NCBI GenBank assembly: GCA_963693285.1
Contig: OY848921.1
Location: 8,296,919-8,360,918 of the forward strand
Length of the DNA: 64,000 nucleotides
Reading direction: 5' to 3'
From: Xestospongia muta
Lineage: Eukaryota > Porifera > Demospongiae > Haplosclerida > Petrosiidae
In this document: positions 49,431 to 62,675 of the stretch, piece after piece
Layout: every line of letters begins with the position of its first letter
Position numbering within the stretch: the stretch's first letter is position 1
Position numbers and translations under genes: made by a program
Notes under the pieces: generated by a model
Told to the model about the DNA's origin: nothing
Database searches by the model: none
The model's input: only the letters and a program-made list of their open reading frames with translations

Positions 49431-52400
49431 ATGGCAGCTTTTTATCAGCAGCAGAGTAGTATCACAACTTTGGCGATGGTAGACAGAATGGATGCGTTAA
49501 AAGACGATGTAAGGAATATTATGTACATTAATTTAATATAGATATAACAAAATATTAATATTATAATAATTATAAAATACAAGATATTACTAATGGAAGT
49601 ATAATTTTGTATATATACAAACTCCATCTGTTTAGAAGATAGAATTATCAACATAAATTCTTAAGCTGGTTATAATTAATACAGTAACCAACAACATAGA
49701 CATTCAAATACTTAATTCCTTAAATATGTCAAGTGTGTATAACTACAGACAAACTATATAGCCTACAAACCTACAAACGTGTGAATATAATAGTTTTACT
49801 TCACTTACTGATGGTAGTTGCAGGACACATACACTGATACTATTATTAATATCAAAGCTAAAAACATCATAACACCTATTTGAGAAGGAATGAACATAGT
49901 GGTATAGGAACCAATGTAACTTGCATAGGAATCAGACTAAAATACTTTTTAAAATAGTTTGTTAGTATAGGAACCAATTGAGCTAGCATATGAATCAGTC
50001 TTGTTGCTATGTCAATTGACTAGTCAACTTACAAACAATGGAGTAAATTCCCCATAACACAACTTACTAGTCCAGCATTGCATTTGATCAAGACAACATC
50101 TTGTTGTTGTTGTTGTCTTGTTACAGATGTTCAGGGACTTGTGTGAGTATAGCCTTTACTCAGCACCTAAAAATTATCTGATATATTATACCAACAGTTC
50201 ACAATACAATACTAACTACACATGTTGTATCAGCAGTAGGAGTGTAATACTACAGGGAATCAAGTTATCATAACTGTTCCTATGAGTAGTTTATCTATTA
50301 TAACAAGGCATTGCTTATAAGGGTAATGTCGTGCCAACTAATAGTCAGTACTATATATACTGTAAATGTCATATGATATTTATATTGTTGTTGAAACTGA
50401 AGAGCTTCCAAATTTACATAGTTCAAGATGATTGAGATAAAACTATATGGATCTTAATGTATAGATTTAATATATATATATATATATACTTTGATCGTGA
50501 AATGTTAGGTAAGATATTTCAGTTTCATAAAGTCTCTCTTTCTACTCATGTATATCACATGCACACACACAGAGACGCTACACTGCACTGGATGACTCAA
50601 GAGCTACTCCACTAAATGACGAAAACACCACAGATGAAACACTTAAAACGGTATTATTCAATATTTGTATTTTTATTGCAGTCTTTGTTCATATTATACT
50701 CAGGTGGATGAACTAACTGATGATATTAATCAGATTGAACAGTACACAGAAAAACTTGCCCACAATCACACTACAATACTCTCATCTTTTCAGAACGAAC
50801 GTATGTTACCCAAGAGATCAAAAAATACAATGTCAATATTTTATTGTTAGAATATATTATCTAATTAACTGAAGATACTGAACCAGTCCATGAAAAATTG
50901 AATTATTATTATTGTATTCTTTTGTGTTGTATAGAAGCTCCGAAACAAAATGAAGAAATTCAACAAAATGTAAGACAATTATCACATCGTGTTACTGATG
51001 AATTAAAAAGTGAGACTACAATTTTTGTTGTTACTAATAGACTACAGTATCAATTTAAACAAACACCAAATAGACAACTGTTTTGACTATAATTTTATCA
51101 TATTATATTATATAAACCAGTATAATCTTGTATGGCCAACTACAGACATGCTATTATCAAATAAATATAATTCTTTTTAGGAATGAAACAAGCATTAGAC
51201 AGAGAAGGAACAGGTCCTGAGAGAAACACAGCTGATTACAGGATTAGGAAAGCGCAGGTAGAGATTATTTGCGTCCTTTCTTTTCGCATATATTTCTATT
51301 GTTGATATTACTAATATAGCATTCGACATTATCAAGAAAATTTCATGATGTTATGATGGAATACAACAAAGAACTCGAAGACTATCGAGAAAAGAACAAA
51401 GAAAAAATTCATCGACAGCTGAAAATTGGTCAGTTAGATTTAAAAGGGGATTGCCTACATTAAGCCTCCTCTCTCTTCCTCCTCGCTCTCACAGCTGGAC
51501 AAGATGTGTCCGATGAGAAGTTGGAAACGATGTTAGAAGAGGAGAACCCCCAAGCCTTCACTCAAAGTGTAATACATTAAAACATGCCACATTAGTTACC
51601 AGCAATGTCATAGTAATAATTAATTATGCCCATAACCACAAAATGTAAGAAACTAATTCACACACATAGCACTATGTAATATGATACAACTGGAGCTTTT
51701 AAATGTAATATAATATGTAATGGATAAGTGCTAAGAGTTACAACACTAACTGTGCCATTCATATTATAGTACTAACTAATGAGTATAGTGTGTTGAGTAG
51801 AGCTGTGTAGGATGAGGATTATATCAGCTACTAACATCATTATTAACAAACGATATTTTTAATACAATGTTGCTTCTAATTTTAAGACAAACAACATTTG
51901 TTATTTAATACACCCATACATGGACATTGAAATCATATGAACAAACTATAACATCATCCTCTATAATCAGAACACTTGTTCTAGTCCCACACTAATACTT
52001 GAGTGTATTGAGGATACTTGTTCTAGTCCCATACTGATACTTGAGTGTATTGAGGACACTTGTTCTAGTCCCACACTAATGCTTTAGTGTATTGAGGATA
52101 CTTGTTCTAGTCCCATACTAATACTTTAGTGTATCGAGGACACTTGTTCTACTCCCATACTAAAAGTTTAGTGTATCGAGGACACTTGTTCTAGTCCTAT
52201 ACTAAAAGTTTAATGTATTGAGGACATCTTTCATTATTTAGGAAAACCTTTTTCAGTACTACATTGTCTACTATAGAGAGTTTTTTTACATAAATTCTCT
52301 TCATTCAATTTATTTCAGATATTAGGAGATACTGCACAAAAACGTCGTATGTTATCTGAAGTTGAGACACGACATACAGAGATCTTAAAGCTCGAAGAAA

Positions 52401-53008
52401 ATATTAGAGTACATTATTTCTACATTTAACATTGACAGTCATTGTTTTTTACTGTAGGAACTACATGACATGTTTTATGATCTTGCTCAACTCATTAATG
52501 ATCAGGTAATAAAAACGACTGTTACATGTAACATACTGTTACTATAAATAGTAACATGAGTGTGGTTGTTACTATAAATAGTAACATGATTGCATGATAT
52601 TATATTTACATTTAGAAAGGTTACTAAAATTAGCAATCTGATATGGTTACATGTAGTAAGTACAAGTAATGTCTTAACAATACCAAATGCCCTCCTTTAA
52701 TTCTCCCTCCCTCTTACTTTCCAGGGAGACTTGATCAATCAAATAGAATTCAATGTCGATCATGCTGCAGCATATGTTGAAAGAGGGACACAAGTGTTAC
52801 GAGTGGCAGCCAGTTACAAAAGAAAAAATCGAAGAGTGAGACACACCCACTAGCTAGCTAATAATCAAATCTCACTCTCTCTCTCTCTCTCTCTCTTTAG
52901 GTCACATGTGTTATTTGTTGTGTAGTGTCTTGTGTTGGTATTGTTTTGCTGTTATTTATAATCATTGCTATAGCAATTGGAGTAACCATAGCAAAGGATA
53001 GGATTTAA
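49431..53008 (+). CDS. Syntaxin (Qa-SNARE), syntaxin-1-like
   Basis: Membrane SNARE for vesicle fusion, of the plasma-membrane syntaxin group. Exon 1 (49431-49508) encodes the short N-terminal peptide. The following exons (from 50573) encode the Habc bundle with VDELTDDINQIEQYTEKLA, ADYRIRKAQHSTLSRKF and DVMMEYN, then the linker and the SNARE motif ETRHTEILKLEENIRELHDM. The zero-layer Gln lies in NDQGDL and is followed by INQIEFNVDHA. The last exon ends in a Cys-rich single membrane anchor (CVICCVVSCVGIVLLLFIIIAI) with a few cytosol-free residues. Length and order fit the family. Intron 1 is over 1 kb. It converges on TRAPPC11, 245 bp between stops. Confidence 0.96.
51971..52230 (+). repeat. 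42-bp tandem repeat in syntaxin intron
   Basis: Six copies of TTCTAGTCCCATACTAATAC plus TTTAGTGTATTGAGGACACTTG. Phrases like GTATTGAGGACACTT also occur at about 25455 in a ryanodine receptor intron, so the unit may be a dispersed repeat. Confidence 0.88.
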
Positions 53009-53253
53009 GACAACAACCATCACTCTACTACAATGTTTGCTATAAGTGTATCTTATCATTAATATTATGTATAGTAACGTTTAAATATCATTTTTAATTT
53101 TATAGCATTTTATTTTTTAATGATGTGATGTTTTTTTATAAACTATTATAACAAAGTAATCTTTTACACTGCACTACTTAATTATATTCATTGGTTATAA
53201 GTGGGTGTGGTCAAACACTTGCTGTTACAGCAGCTGTTAAAGAACTACTGGCA

Positions 53254-53797
53254 CTACTTGAAGGAGAAAACTTCTCCAAATTTTGCGGCTAAACAGAAAA
53301 TAAATGGATGACAAATGGAATGATGTCATTATGATGCCATACCATTACAAAGAGAGATGTGGGTAGGGCAGATAACACACCTCGTAAAACCCGTTCATCC
53401 AGTTTGGGTTGACTGATGCAGGTGACCTCTAGTTGAGGAAAGGTCACGTGACCAGTGTTAAGGGGAAACAGATTAAATGAGAGAGAATGAGTGGAGAGAG
53501 GGAGAGCACGAAATCGACTCTGACGTAATATGAAAAATCAATAATGCACATGTTCTTATAAATCTACAGCTGTTTGGTAGATCATTCATTCATTCATTCA
53601 TCATTTTCTTATAGAATTAAAGCCACACCTACCAATTTATTTCCAGAACACGTGAATGAGTCATTGTTAATGACAAGGTGAGCCTCAAACTCCTGTACGT
53701 AAATTGTCTTGTTGCTAATTTTGAAGGAGATTGTAACTAATTCATGTTGAGTAGCATAAGCTGGAAAGTCTGAGTAAGTGTGTGTGTGTGTGCGTAT

Positions 53798-53838
<41 letters not shown>

Positions 53839-56800
53839 TTCTCTTGAGTTATAAAATTATTTACCAGCTGTTATAGAGTATGGCAGATGTTTAACTGTAA
53901 CTTGAGGGAGTGGTACTTTAACTGACATTCCCTCTCTTTCATCATCCTCTCTCTTCCACCAAAGATGATAACTTCCAATGTGTAATAGGATATCAGTAGG
54001 AGAAGGAGATTGTGACTGTATATGTATACACTGCAGTTCAGTAGCTACATCTTGTTGGTTAAGACTTACTATGGAAGAATAAAATAATTATTGATAGAAT
54101 ACATTGGTATATTGGTACATTGGTATAGTGGTACACAGGTACATTGGTATATTGGCATATTGATCTATTTGGTATCAGACTAGTCTATTGGTATACTGTA
54201 TAAAGTATTGTATTTATTGGTCATTTAGTACATAGTGGTTTACTGACATCCATTTAGTTGAGCTGGTAATTGAGTTGAACAAATCACACGATCATTCCAT
54301 TGATGTTGAGTTGTTATTAGAGTCAGTTGCCATGGCGCTAAACAATGAACAGAAGACTGCAACATAAAGGGCTCATCATAAAATACTGTATCTATTGTTT
54401 GGAACTAAGGAGAGAGAGAGAGGGAGAGGGAGAGAGATTTAATTATGACAGATGGGTGGGTGACGATACCTTCATGTTCATTATTCTATGGCTCACTCTA
54501 AGAGGAGCTACCGTTTCTAAAGTCATCAATTCTTCCTACAAAATAAGTACAATACATTATACAGTACATGTACTTACTAAGTCACAGGTACATTCAACTG
54601 GTTCCCATTCCTCTCGGACGACACAATCTGCTTTGTAGGAGATCTATGAAAAATGGACAAATAAATACTAAAAATGGATGTACCTATACAGTGACAATGG
54701 ATGAATGAAGACGTATGGATGAAAACATTATAATAAACCAATAAACTACTCACAGCAACATTGATTTTTTGCGTTCCAATTGAAAGAGATTTGACAAAAA
54801 AAGTTTCTTGAAACTAAAATAGACAAAATACAGAGATTATATAGTATATATTATTATTATTAATAACTACCTCTTCTCCAGGTTTAAGACAATCACATGA
54901 CATCTCAACACAATACTGAGACTCTTGTTGGGTAGAAGTTGATGAAAATAATTGAATAGGCGGGTCATTATCTGTAGCTCCTCCTTCTTTTGATTGTTTT
55001 TGTTGATCCAATAAAAACATGGCCAGTACGCTAAAGGATTATAAAATTGAATATTTAAAATATGATATATTTCTTACAGAATGTTTCTCATATCTCTCTC
55101 TTCATCATTTTTAACCCTCACTGTCACTGAATACATTTCAGATAATAGTATCGGAGGATTATGTTCCAACGTCAGTTTAGCCTTAGGTTCACGTTGCAGT
55201 ACTCTAATAATCAGTGAAGTTTGTAGGTGTGGTAAGGGGTGTGGCTTATCTTACAGTGTAGATGGCCTGTGTTTGATTTTGTTCCAATGCCAGTCTTTAG
55301 ATAAATGGTTCTGTCCATTAGCTCCGCCCTTCCAGACTAATTTAAATTGCCCCATGTATGCATCAATAGATAGAACCTAAATAATAGCACAATAGTCTCA
55401 TTCCTATGCTTTCATACTATTAGTTTCATTCTCATACATTCATACTAGATATGGGTATGAGAGTCTTGACATTAACATACTTGAAATGTCTCAGAAAGAG
55501 CTGGAAATGAAAACTGTAGTTGTGATATTTTTCCAGGATCTAAAACTATATTTCCATCAACAAAGCACCATTTATCACATGCCTATTGAAATTACATGTT
55601 AAATTATAAATGTTGTATACTTGTAGTTTAAACTGGTCATACCGGATTGTCAAGATGTACTTGAATTTTTTTAAAGGTTAGTGAGAGAGGAGCACTAGAT
55701 CTCAAATAAATAAATAACTCAACAGGTGAGTCATTGGTATAGGAGTGTTCTGGAAATAAGACTTTATACTCAACTGAGAGAGAGGGAGAGAATGAATGAA
55801 GGTTAAAAAAGATTATATCATACCACTAGCAGCTAGTGAAGAAATCTCAATAACTCTCTCTTCTTTTGGCTCAGGTTCATTCCTAGACAATGCAGCCAGA
55901 TTCCCAAACCATATATCCTGTATGGTCTCATTCTCAGGCAAGGTTAGTTGTGTCTCAGGATGAGGAGGATGACCCTGAATTAATAAATCAATTGATTTTT
56001 AAGTAAAAGAATATTACTTTTAAAATAAGGTTCAGATTATTTTGTATTCTCATCTTTTCCTCCTCACTAACTGGAAGAACTAATTTGAGAGGAAATTAAG
56101 AAAAATATTATAAATACATCTGTCGACTTGTCAGGCTGTCCATCCATCCATCCATCCATCCTTTCAATCATGTTCCAGGATACATCGATTTGTCAGTTCA
56201 AGTGCAACAGATACATAACTGTAGACATTTCCCAACATATAGGCACATCTAAAAATAGTAACAATACTAATACATCATATACTATACTATTAATAGAACA
56301 CTGACTTAAGCATAATAAAAAGTAGATGAGCTAATAACTTCCACCATTTATGATTCCGATATGTAATCACTACTTTTTCTAAGAGACTGAAGAGAACAGT
56401 GAAGTGTGTCAATAAAATTTGAACAAGTTAATATCAGTTGATAAATGATAATATACTAATAATATACTATAATATACTAGTGTATGCAGAAAGTATACTG
56501 AAAATATACTAATAATATACTAATATGTTAGTGATGCACTTACGCTAAACTGTTTTTATAGTTTTTTACAGTGTAGTATTCTTCACCCAATAAAACAGCT
56601 AAAACAATTAATAATAATAATAATAATAATTATCGTAATAGTACCACCCACTCAAGTGATTAATCATATTATTAGTTTGATGTTGCAGCTGTTTAAAATG
56701 ATCTAGTGCTTCATTGAGAAACAATATGACATTATACTATAAAATTAAAAGAAGGTATGGACATGAGTCTGTGGACACTGGTACAAGCCTGATGGTATAG

Positions 56801-57379
56801 GTATCAATTTATGCATTCCTTACTGAGAAATCTTTAGTATATTCTTCAGCTTGTAATATGGTAATAACTTTGTCTTGTAAATCATTATTTGAAGGCTGAC
56901 TATCTAAAACATCAAGACATTTGAAATGACAAGTCTCCATCCATTTACCATTTAGCCCCACCCTCCAGGGTCTCTGTCCGTAGTATTCTATAGTTGGTAT
57001 TTCAGGAAGTGGGTGTGGCAAAGACTCATATGATTGCTATAGTAACCATGGGTACCATAAATAGAATTGTTGTAAGTACCTTGCAAATGTTTTGTTGAAG
57101 TTTTCTTCTTAATAATAAATATTGTATAGCTTCATAATAATAAAGACCAGGATGTTGTGTCTATATGAAATAAATGTGTCCATTACTTAGATTTATCCAT
57201 CCATTACTTAGATTTATCCATCCATTACTTAGAATTATACATCCATTACTTAAATTTATACATCCATTACATAGAATTATATTACTATTATGGACATACC
57301 AAATTTGGACGAAGATTCTTACGAACTGCATCAGCAAATAAATTACCAAAAGCTATATATCTAAAGAAATGACAGATAG

Positions 57380-57433
<54 letters not shown>

Positions 57434-59420
57434 TACTGGCTAGACATCCATTCCATATGTTGAAAGAGAAGATACTCAGGTCCCTTGTCAGATCTAAACA
57501 GATCAAGATGTTGCTGGAAGTGACTAAGGGCATTTCTTGGGTCTTCAATTTCAAACATGAAACGACACACCTAGTTTATTATTAATGATTAATTAATTAA
57601 TATTATAATTACTTTATAATTTAGGAACCCTGCAACCATTTTAAATTCCATTATTCTATCTTCACTTAACCACATAATGTCAGTAAGATATTTATAAGCA
57701 GTCACGTACTGTCTATTAAGAGAAAGAGGACAAATACATTGTCAAATGAATGGGTTGTCAATGGACAGAGAAACAACTATAATGGACAGATAGACAACTA
57801 TAATGGACAGATGATCAATTATAATGGACAGATATACAACTATAATAGAAAGATGGACAACTATAATGGACAGATGATCAATTATAATGGACAGATATAC
57901 AACTATAATAGAAAGATGGACAACTATAATGGACAGATGATCAATTATAATGGACAGATATACAACTATAATAGAAAAATGGACAACTATAATGGACAGA
58001 TGATTAATTATAATGGACAGATATACAACTATAATGGACAAATATACAACTATAATGGACAAGCAGACAACAATAATGGACAGATAAATGTTTATAATCA
58101 ATGTTTTGTTTACTTACTTTAGAGCCTCTCTGTAATCTTGTTTCAATTCAGTGAAAAATGCTAATTTAAAAAGGTTACCAGCAGCTAATAATTGTTGTTG
58201 ACGATTTGTATGATCCTATAATTAGAATTAATAATAATTAATATTATTAAATTAATGGACAATGGTACCTTAACAATACGTATCTTCTTGGCATGGTTAC
58301 CATAGTAACGTATAGCTTGCTCATAAAAAGCAGTCTCTAACCTATAACATTATACAATATACATGTCTCTAATATTATATATCCATTAAACCATCTATGC
58401 ATCCATTCACATGTATCTGTCTATCCATCCATCTATCCATTCATCCATTCTTACCTATTGATATAACCTTCTGGTCGATCTACATAGGGCATAAGAAAGA
58501 GGTTTGGTGAGGCCAAACCACAAGCTGTACACAACTGACTAGCTTGATCTGGTATCTTAGAATCAGAACCTGTAAAACAAATGGTTATAAGTACATCCAT
58601 CCATCCATCCATCCATCCATCCATTCATCAATCCATTCATCTATGTACCTATCCATCCATCTATCCATTCATCCATCAATCCATCCATCCATTCATCCAT
58701 CCATCCATCAATCCATTTTTTACTTGTAGGAGTGGGTCGTACTGACTGTATCAAGGCAACACACAATTCAGTTGAATGTCCTTCTAAAGCACTCCTATAA
58801 AAAATATGATAAATAATTATTAAATATATGTGCAATTAACACCCACTCAATTAATTTACCTTATCACTTGAACTTTAGAGGCACATTCTGTGACCTTTTC
58901 CTCCCATTGTGGATGATCCCAGTCCAGATCAAAAAAGAAGATGACAACAGCTGGTAACTCGAAGGTATGTTTCTTCAACCAACCCAATTTTAATATACCA
59001 TTTGGAAGAGACCAACTCAAAGTCGACTCATCAGTTGGATCCTTCTAATAAAAGATAATAACCCTATTAATTACTATTAATTAATTAGCTAACTTTAATT
59101 AGTTATTAATGGTTAACAGTCTTTAAATACGATATTACCAATAAGTATAAATGAACTAAATGTATATACTCTTCACTTACCACTCTTTTTTTTGGATAGA
59201 GATGATCAGCAGTGACATTTCTATATGACACTGGTTTCCTCTCCCCACGTCGTCCTGCTTTGAAAAGGTCCCATATTGCCATGTGTACAGCATTGTTACG
59301 AATATCCAACCCAGTCAATGTCACAAGACATTTTGCAGGTTGTAGGAGAGCCTCAGGGAAAGAGATATCAGAGATTAAAGGAGAGAGAGGAGGAGGAGGA
59401 ACAGGAGTAGAGGCAGCCAT
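53254..59420 (-). CDS. TRAPPC11: TRAPPC11 (Foie gras) vesicle-tethering subunit
   Basis: Subunit of the TRAPPIII complex in ER-Golgi transport and autophagy. It starts at [12 protein letters not shown] (59420). Recognisable family blocks in order: [53 protein letters not shown] (58890-58930), the foigr region with [35 protein letters not shown]-like sequence, [12 protein letters not shown] and YYGQRPWR (about 56975), followed by beta-rich C-terminal exons including CDCLKPGEE and [14 protein letters not shown] (about 53470). I end it at the TAG at 53254-53256, by splicing VLR to a short last exon; the exact last residues are less sure. More than 20 short exons with many microsatellites in introns. 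Confidence 0.94.
53804..53834 (-). repeat. (GA)n microsatellite
   Basis: AGAG run in a TRAPPC11 intron, next to a GTGTGT stretch. Confidence 0.9.
57382..57432 (-). repeat. (TC)n microsatellite in TRAPPC11 intron
   Basis: TC run of about 45 bp plus imperfect flank. On the coding strand it is a GA run, so it is not a polypyrimidine tract here. Confidence 0.92.
57739..58095 (-). repeat. 63-bp tandem repeat in TRAPPC11 intron
   Basis: Units of ATAATGGACAGAT and ATACAACTATAAT phrases with a higher-order period of 63 bp, three full units plus degenerate ends. Both strands are open by repetition only (YNGQ/LSIIVVY-type peptides). Not a gene. Confidence 0.9.
58590..58720 (-). repeat. CCAT tetranucleotide tract
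   Basis: ATCCATCCATCCATTCATC repeats within a TRAPPC11 intron. Confidence 0.9.
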
Positions 59421-59480
59421 GTTAATAGTGGGCGTGGCTAAACAACCACGTGTTGTACAGGGATCATGCTGAATTGAGAC
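59421..59480. promoter_or_regulatory. 60-bp bidirectional promoter with CACGTG E-box
   Basis: Only 60 bp separate the divergent ATGs of TRAPPC11 and the Death-domain gene. CACGTG lies at 59447-59452, in the centre of the spacer. No TATA box. The transcript starts must overlap the spacer or the coding starts. Confidence 0.6.
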
Positions 59481-60654
59481 ATGTCCACCTCTATACTTGA
59501 ACAGAGTACAGTAAATCTTCTCTTGGATAAAATGGAGGAGTTAAGGAGAAAGATAGAAATTAAAGATAAAGAAATAAATGATTTACAGGAGGAAAATGAA
59601 CTATTAAAAGTTCATTTAAAAGAATTAATAGAAGAAAAGGATCGATATCAAGATGGCAAGTAAAACTATCTCTAACTACTATATAAATTTGATTCTGTAG
59701 AACGCACACGACTATATCTACAGGTAACAACATTAAAAGAAGAAAATAAAGCTTTAAAAGAAGATTATTTAAAGCTAGATTTAGAGAATGACACTATAAG
59801 CAAAGACTACTCACATCTAAAACAAGGTAACTAGAATATGTGACGACATCTTTTGTAAATAGTGTAACAGAATTTGATAGGTTAAAAAAAAGAGTGCAGG
59901 AACTTGAAGCAAGACAACATTCAACAGTAACAAAAATCACAAACTATTAACAAGAATTATATATGTCTTGATAGGTTGATGAAGTTCAAGAACAAGCCAC
60001 ACCCCCATCATCTCGACCCAATGAAGTAATTGGCCTACTTGCTTATGTACTAATAATTATTTAATAATTAATTTAATTAATTAATAGATATCATTAACAT
60101 CTGACGATCTAATAGATACATCAACCATATGTTCACCATCATCAGGTCAACCAGCAGCAAGGTATAAAAAAAACAGCTAATAACATTAAATTATATGTTT
60201 TGATTTTTAGAAGACAGTCTATACAAAGTATAGACAATGGTAAGTGGATGTGATATAGTTTCTTTATTAGTAAATTCTGTTTTAGAATCACCGAGTGATA
60301 TTATAACTCAATCACTGGAGGAAAGGTCAAGTGAATTAAGTAATGGAGTTTAATAATGTCGTGTGTAATAATTACACAGACTTTTTAGGTTTAGATGTTT
60401 TAATGAGAGAACTTAGTGATAATGCAGCTGATAAATGGCGACAAATTGGCATACAATTAAAGATTTCCTCGTCTAGACTAAATTCTATTGATGCTAATCA
60501 TAAAAATGACATTGATAAATTAAGTGACACTCTACAGCTATGGTTAGATAATGATTCTTGTCAATCATGGACTATTTTATGTGATATACTACAATCATCA
60601 CCTGTTTACTGTTCAGATTTAGCAGAATCTTTAAGAAAGAAGTACTGTGTGTAA
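59481..60654 (+). CDS. Coiled-coil and Death-domain protein
   Basis: About eight small exons. Residues 1-130 are a charged coiled coil (MEELRRKIEIKDKEIND, LTTLKEENKALKE-like heptads, RVQELEARQ). A Ser/Thr-rich linker follows, then a C-terminal domain of about 90 residues with the Death-fold pattern: LMRELSDNAADKWRQIGIQL, SSSRLNSID and LQLWLDND. The Death domain joins the rest only if a 40-nt intron (60340-60379, GTAATG...ACACAG) is removed; splicing keeps the frame (GAATTA-A/AC). If the intron is kept, the upstream frame stops at 60352-60354 and a new ATG at 60343 would start a Death-domain-only peptide. Likely an adaptor for signalling or innate-type responses, by analogy. No enzyme domain. 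It converges on INO80E, 146 bp between stops. Confidence 0.82.
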
Positions 60655-60800
60655 ATCTAGAATATCATTTTGTATTTTATATTTAAGATACATTTTTACT
60701 TCAAATCCATTTTCAAAGTATTACTCCGCCTTACTCAGTTTCTGATATTATTATAATACAATATATAATAGTAGAATAGTTAAACTCAATTTTGAAAAAA

Positions 60801-62675
60801 TTATCTTTCTTGCATAGAATTATTACTACTTTCTGATGTTTTGGGTACAACTACAATCTGAAATGCACTAATATTACCTCCTGTTGGTCTGTTACCAACA
60901 GACACTTTAGGACCACTATGATGCGCAGAAATTTGAGGAGAACCAGTAGGAGAGAGAAGAGGAATGTTGCCGGGGGTTACCAAAGCAAGAGAAGTTAAAG
61001 CACTGGGTGTCATCAGTTTTAAAGGAGATTGGATAGGTTTAGGAGCAACTACTGGGTTCCCTGTCATTGGAGAACTGTCCACAATATGAAGGGGAGGAGG
61101 AGGTACTCCTGTCCTTGTGTCCATAGCCTCACTATCGGAGCTGTCTGATGAACCACTCTGAGAATCAGTTCCACTAGTACTACTTGAAGATCCAGTACTA
61201 CTCCCTGAAGTACTACGTCCTTTAGTTTTCTGTGATTTGCCAGTATTTATTGCCACTTTTTTCCCGTCAACCACACCACTAATAGCAGTGGGTTGCTGTA
61301 CTGGTTGAGTTTGTGGTTTTGTTTCTTGAACAATTGGTTGTCTTGGCAGTGACACAACCAATGATAATAATGAGGGTTTTACAGCTGGAGTTGAAGTGGT
61401 TGTTGTAACAGTAGCTGCTGTTGCTACTTTGCTTACAGCTTTAACAGCTTTACTAGCAGCTGTCTGTCTATTTGTTCCTCTTTGAGTAGCTTTTCGGACT
61501 TTCCCACGTGTTGTGGTCTTTGTATTTGTCTGGCGCTGGGCAGGACTGTGACCACGAGCAGCTGCCACTGAGGGCTTTAATAATTTAGCAGTTTGAGCAC
61601 TAGATAAATAATAATACTTGTAATGTGTCTATACCCCTATTAATTAACGAATTAATTAATGCAGTGTGTCTATATCCCTATTAATTAACGAATTAATTAA
61701 TGCAGTGTCTATACCTCTATTAATTAATGAATTAATTAATGCAGTGTCTATACCCCTATTAATTAACGAATTAATTAATGCAGTGTGTCTATACCCCTAT
61801 TAATTAATGAATTAATTAATGCAGTGTCTATACCCCTATTAATTAACGAATTAATTAATGCAGTGTGTCTATATCCCTATTAATTAATGAATTAATTAAT
61901 GTAGTGTGTCTATACCCCTATTAATTAATGAATTAATTACATGTCATTCTTACATTTTGGGTAACGTTTCACTCTATAAAATAAAGAGAGATAATAAAAT
62001 ATATTGGTATCTGTGACTAACTTGAACTGGTCTATCCTCTTCACTAGAATAATCTGTACTGTCTACATCACTGTCATCTAAATGGACACATAGATGTATC
62101 AATGGACAAATAGACATATAAAATAGATGTATAGGGAACTAAATGGACACACAGACATATCAATGGATGAATAGATACAATAATAATTAGATAATTTAAT
62201 AACTATTTATAAAACCAACCAGAAATGACTACTGTCTCGTGCGCCATTAACTGATCAAGTAAAAAACTAAAGAAACACAAGATATTATCATTGACAATAC
62301 GAGTCATTCATTCCTTTATTATACGATATCAATTTAATATTAATACTGTAATTGTCCTAAGTATTATAATATGAGACAAAATATATGTACATTAACTAAT
62401 ATATAGTTAATATAGTTTGTATATATGTCATTCTTACCTCTTCTCACGACTGATATGAAGTAGTTTCGTTTGTGCATCTTTAATGTCACTTTCAAAACAC
62501 TCGTTCTCCTGTAGGAACATATCATGACATCATTATGACAAAATGATTACACGATAAAATATAATTGTTATTAGTTACATACGTAGACAAGATATTTGAG
62601 CCTTCTTTTAAGTTCTCTATACTTTAATTTAAAGGAGATCCCAGTAGCTGTGTTCTTCTCTTCATTAGATACCAT
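60801..62675 (-). CDS. INO80E: INO80E-like chromatin remodelling subunit
   Basis: Starts MVSNEEKNTATGIS (62675). The first exons encode a coiled coil that matches human INO80E: FKLKYRELKRRLKYLVYENE, then DAQTKLLHISREKR and FLLDQLMAHE, followed by an acidic DDSDVDSTDYSSEED stretch. The large last exon (61579-60801) is Ser/Thr/Pro-rich and apparently disordered: basic at first (TTTRGKVRKATQRG), then SSTSGTDSQSGSSDSSDSE and Pro-rich sequence, ending SMQER. INO80E is a nuclear accessory subunit of the INO80 nucleosome remodeller. Only the coiled coil carries the family signal; the tail is poorly conserved in the family. It shares a 193-bp upstream region with POLR3A. Confidence 0.85.
61620..61940 (-). 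repeat. 39/41-bp tandem repeat with TTAATTAA palindromes
   Basis: Eight copies of CAGTG(TG)TCTATACCCCTA plus TTAATTAACGAATTAATTAATG in an INO80E intron. Each unit contains the self-complementary TTAATTAA and ATTAATTAAT stretches. Confidence 0.93.

Noticed and set aside
57739..58122. Open frames on both strands with Asn-Gly-Gln or Ile-Val repeats
   Set aside because: Pure consequence of the 63-bp repeat in a TRAPPC11 intron.
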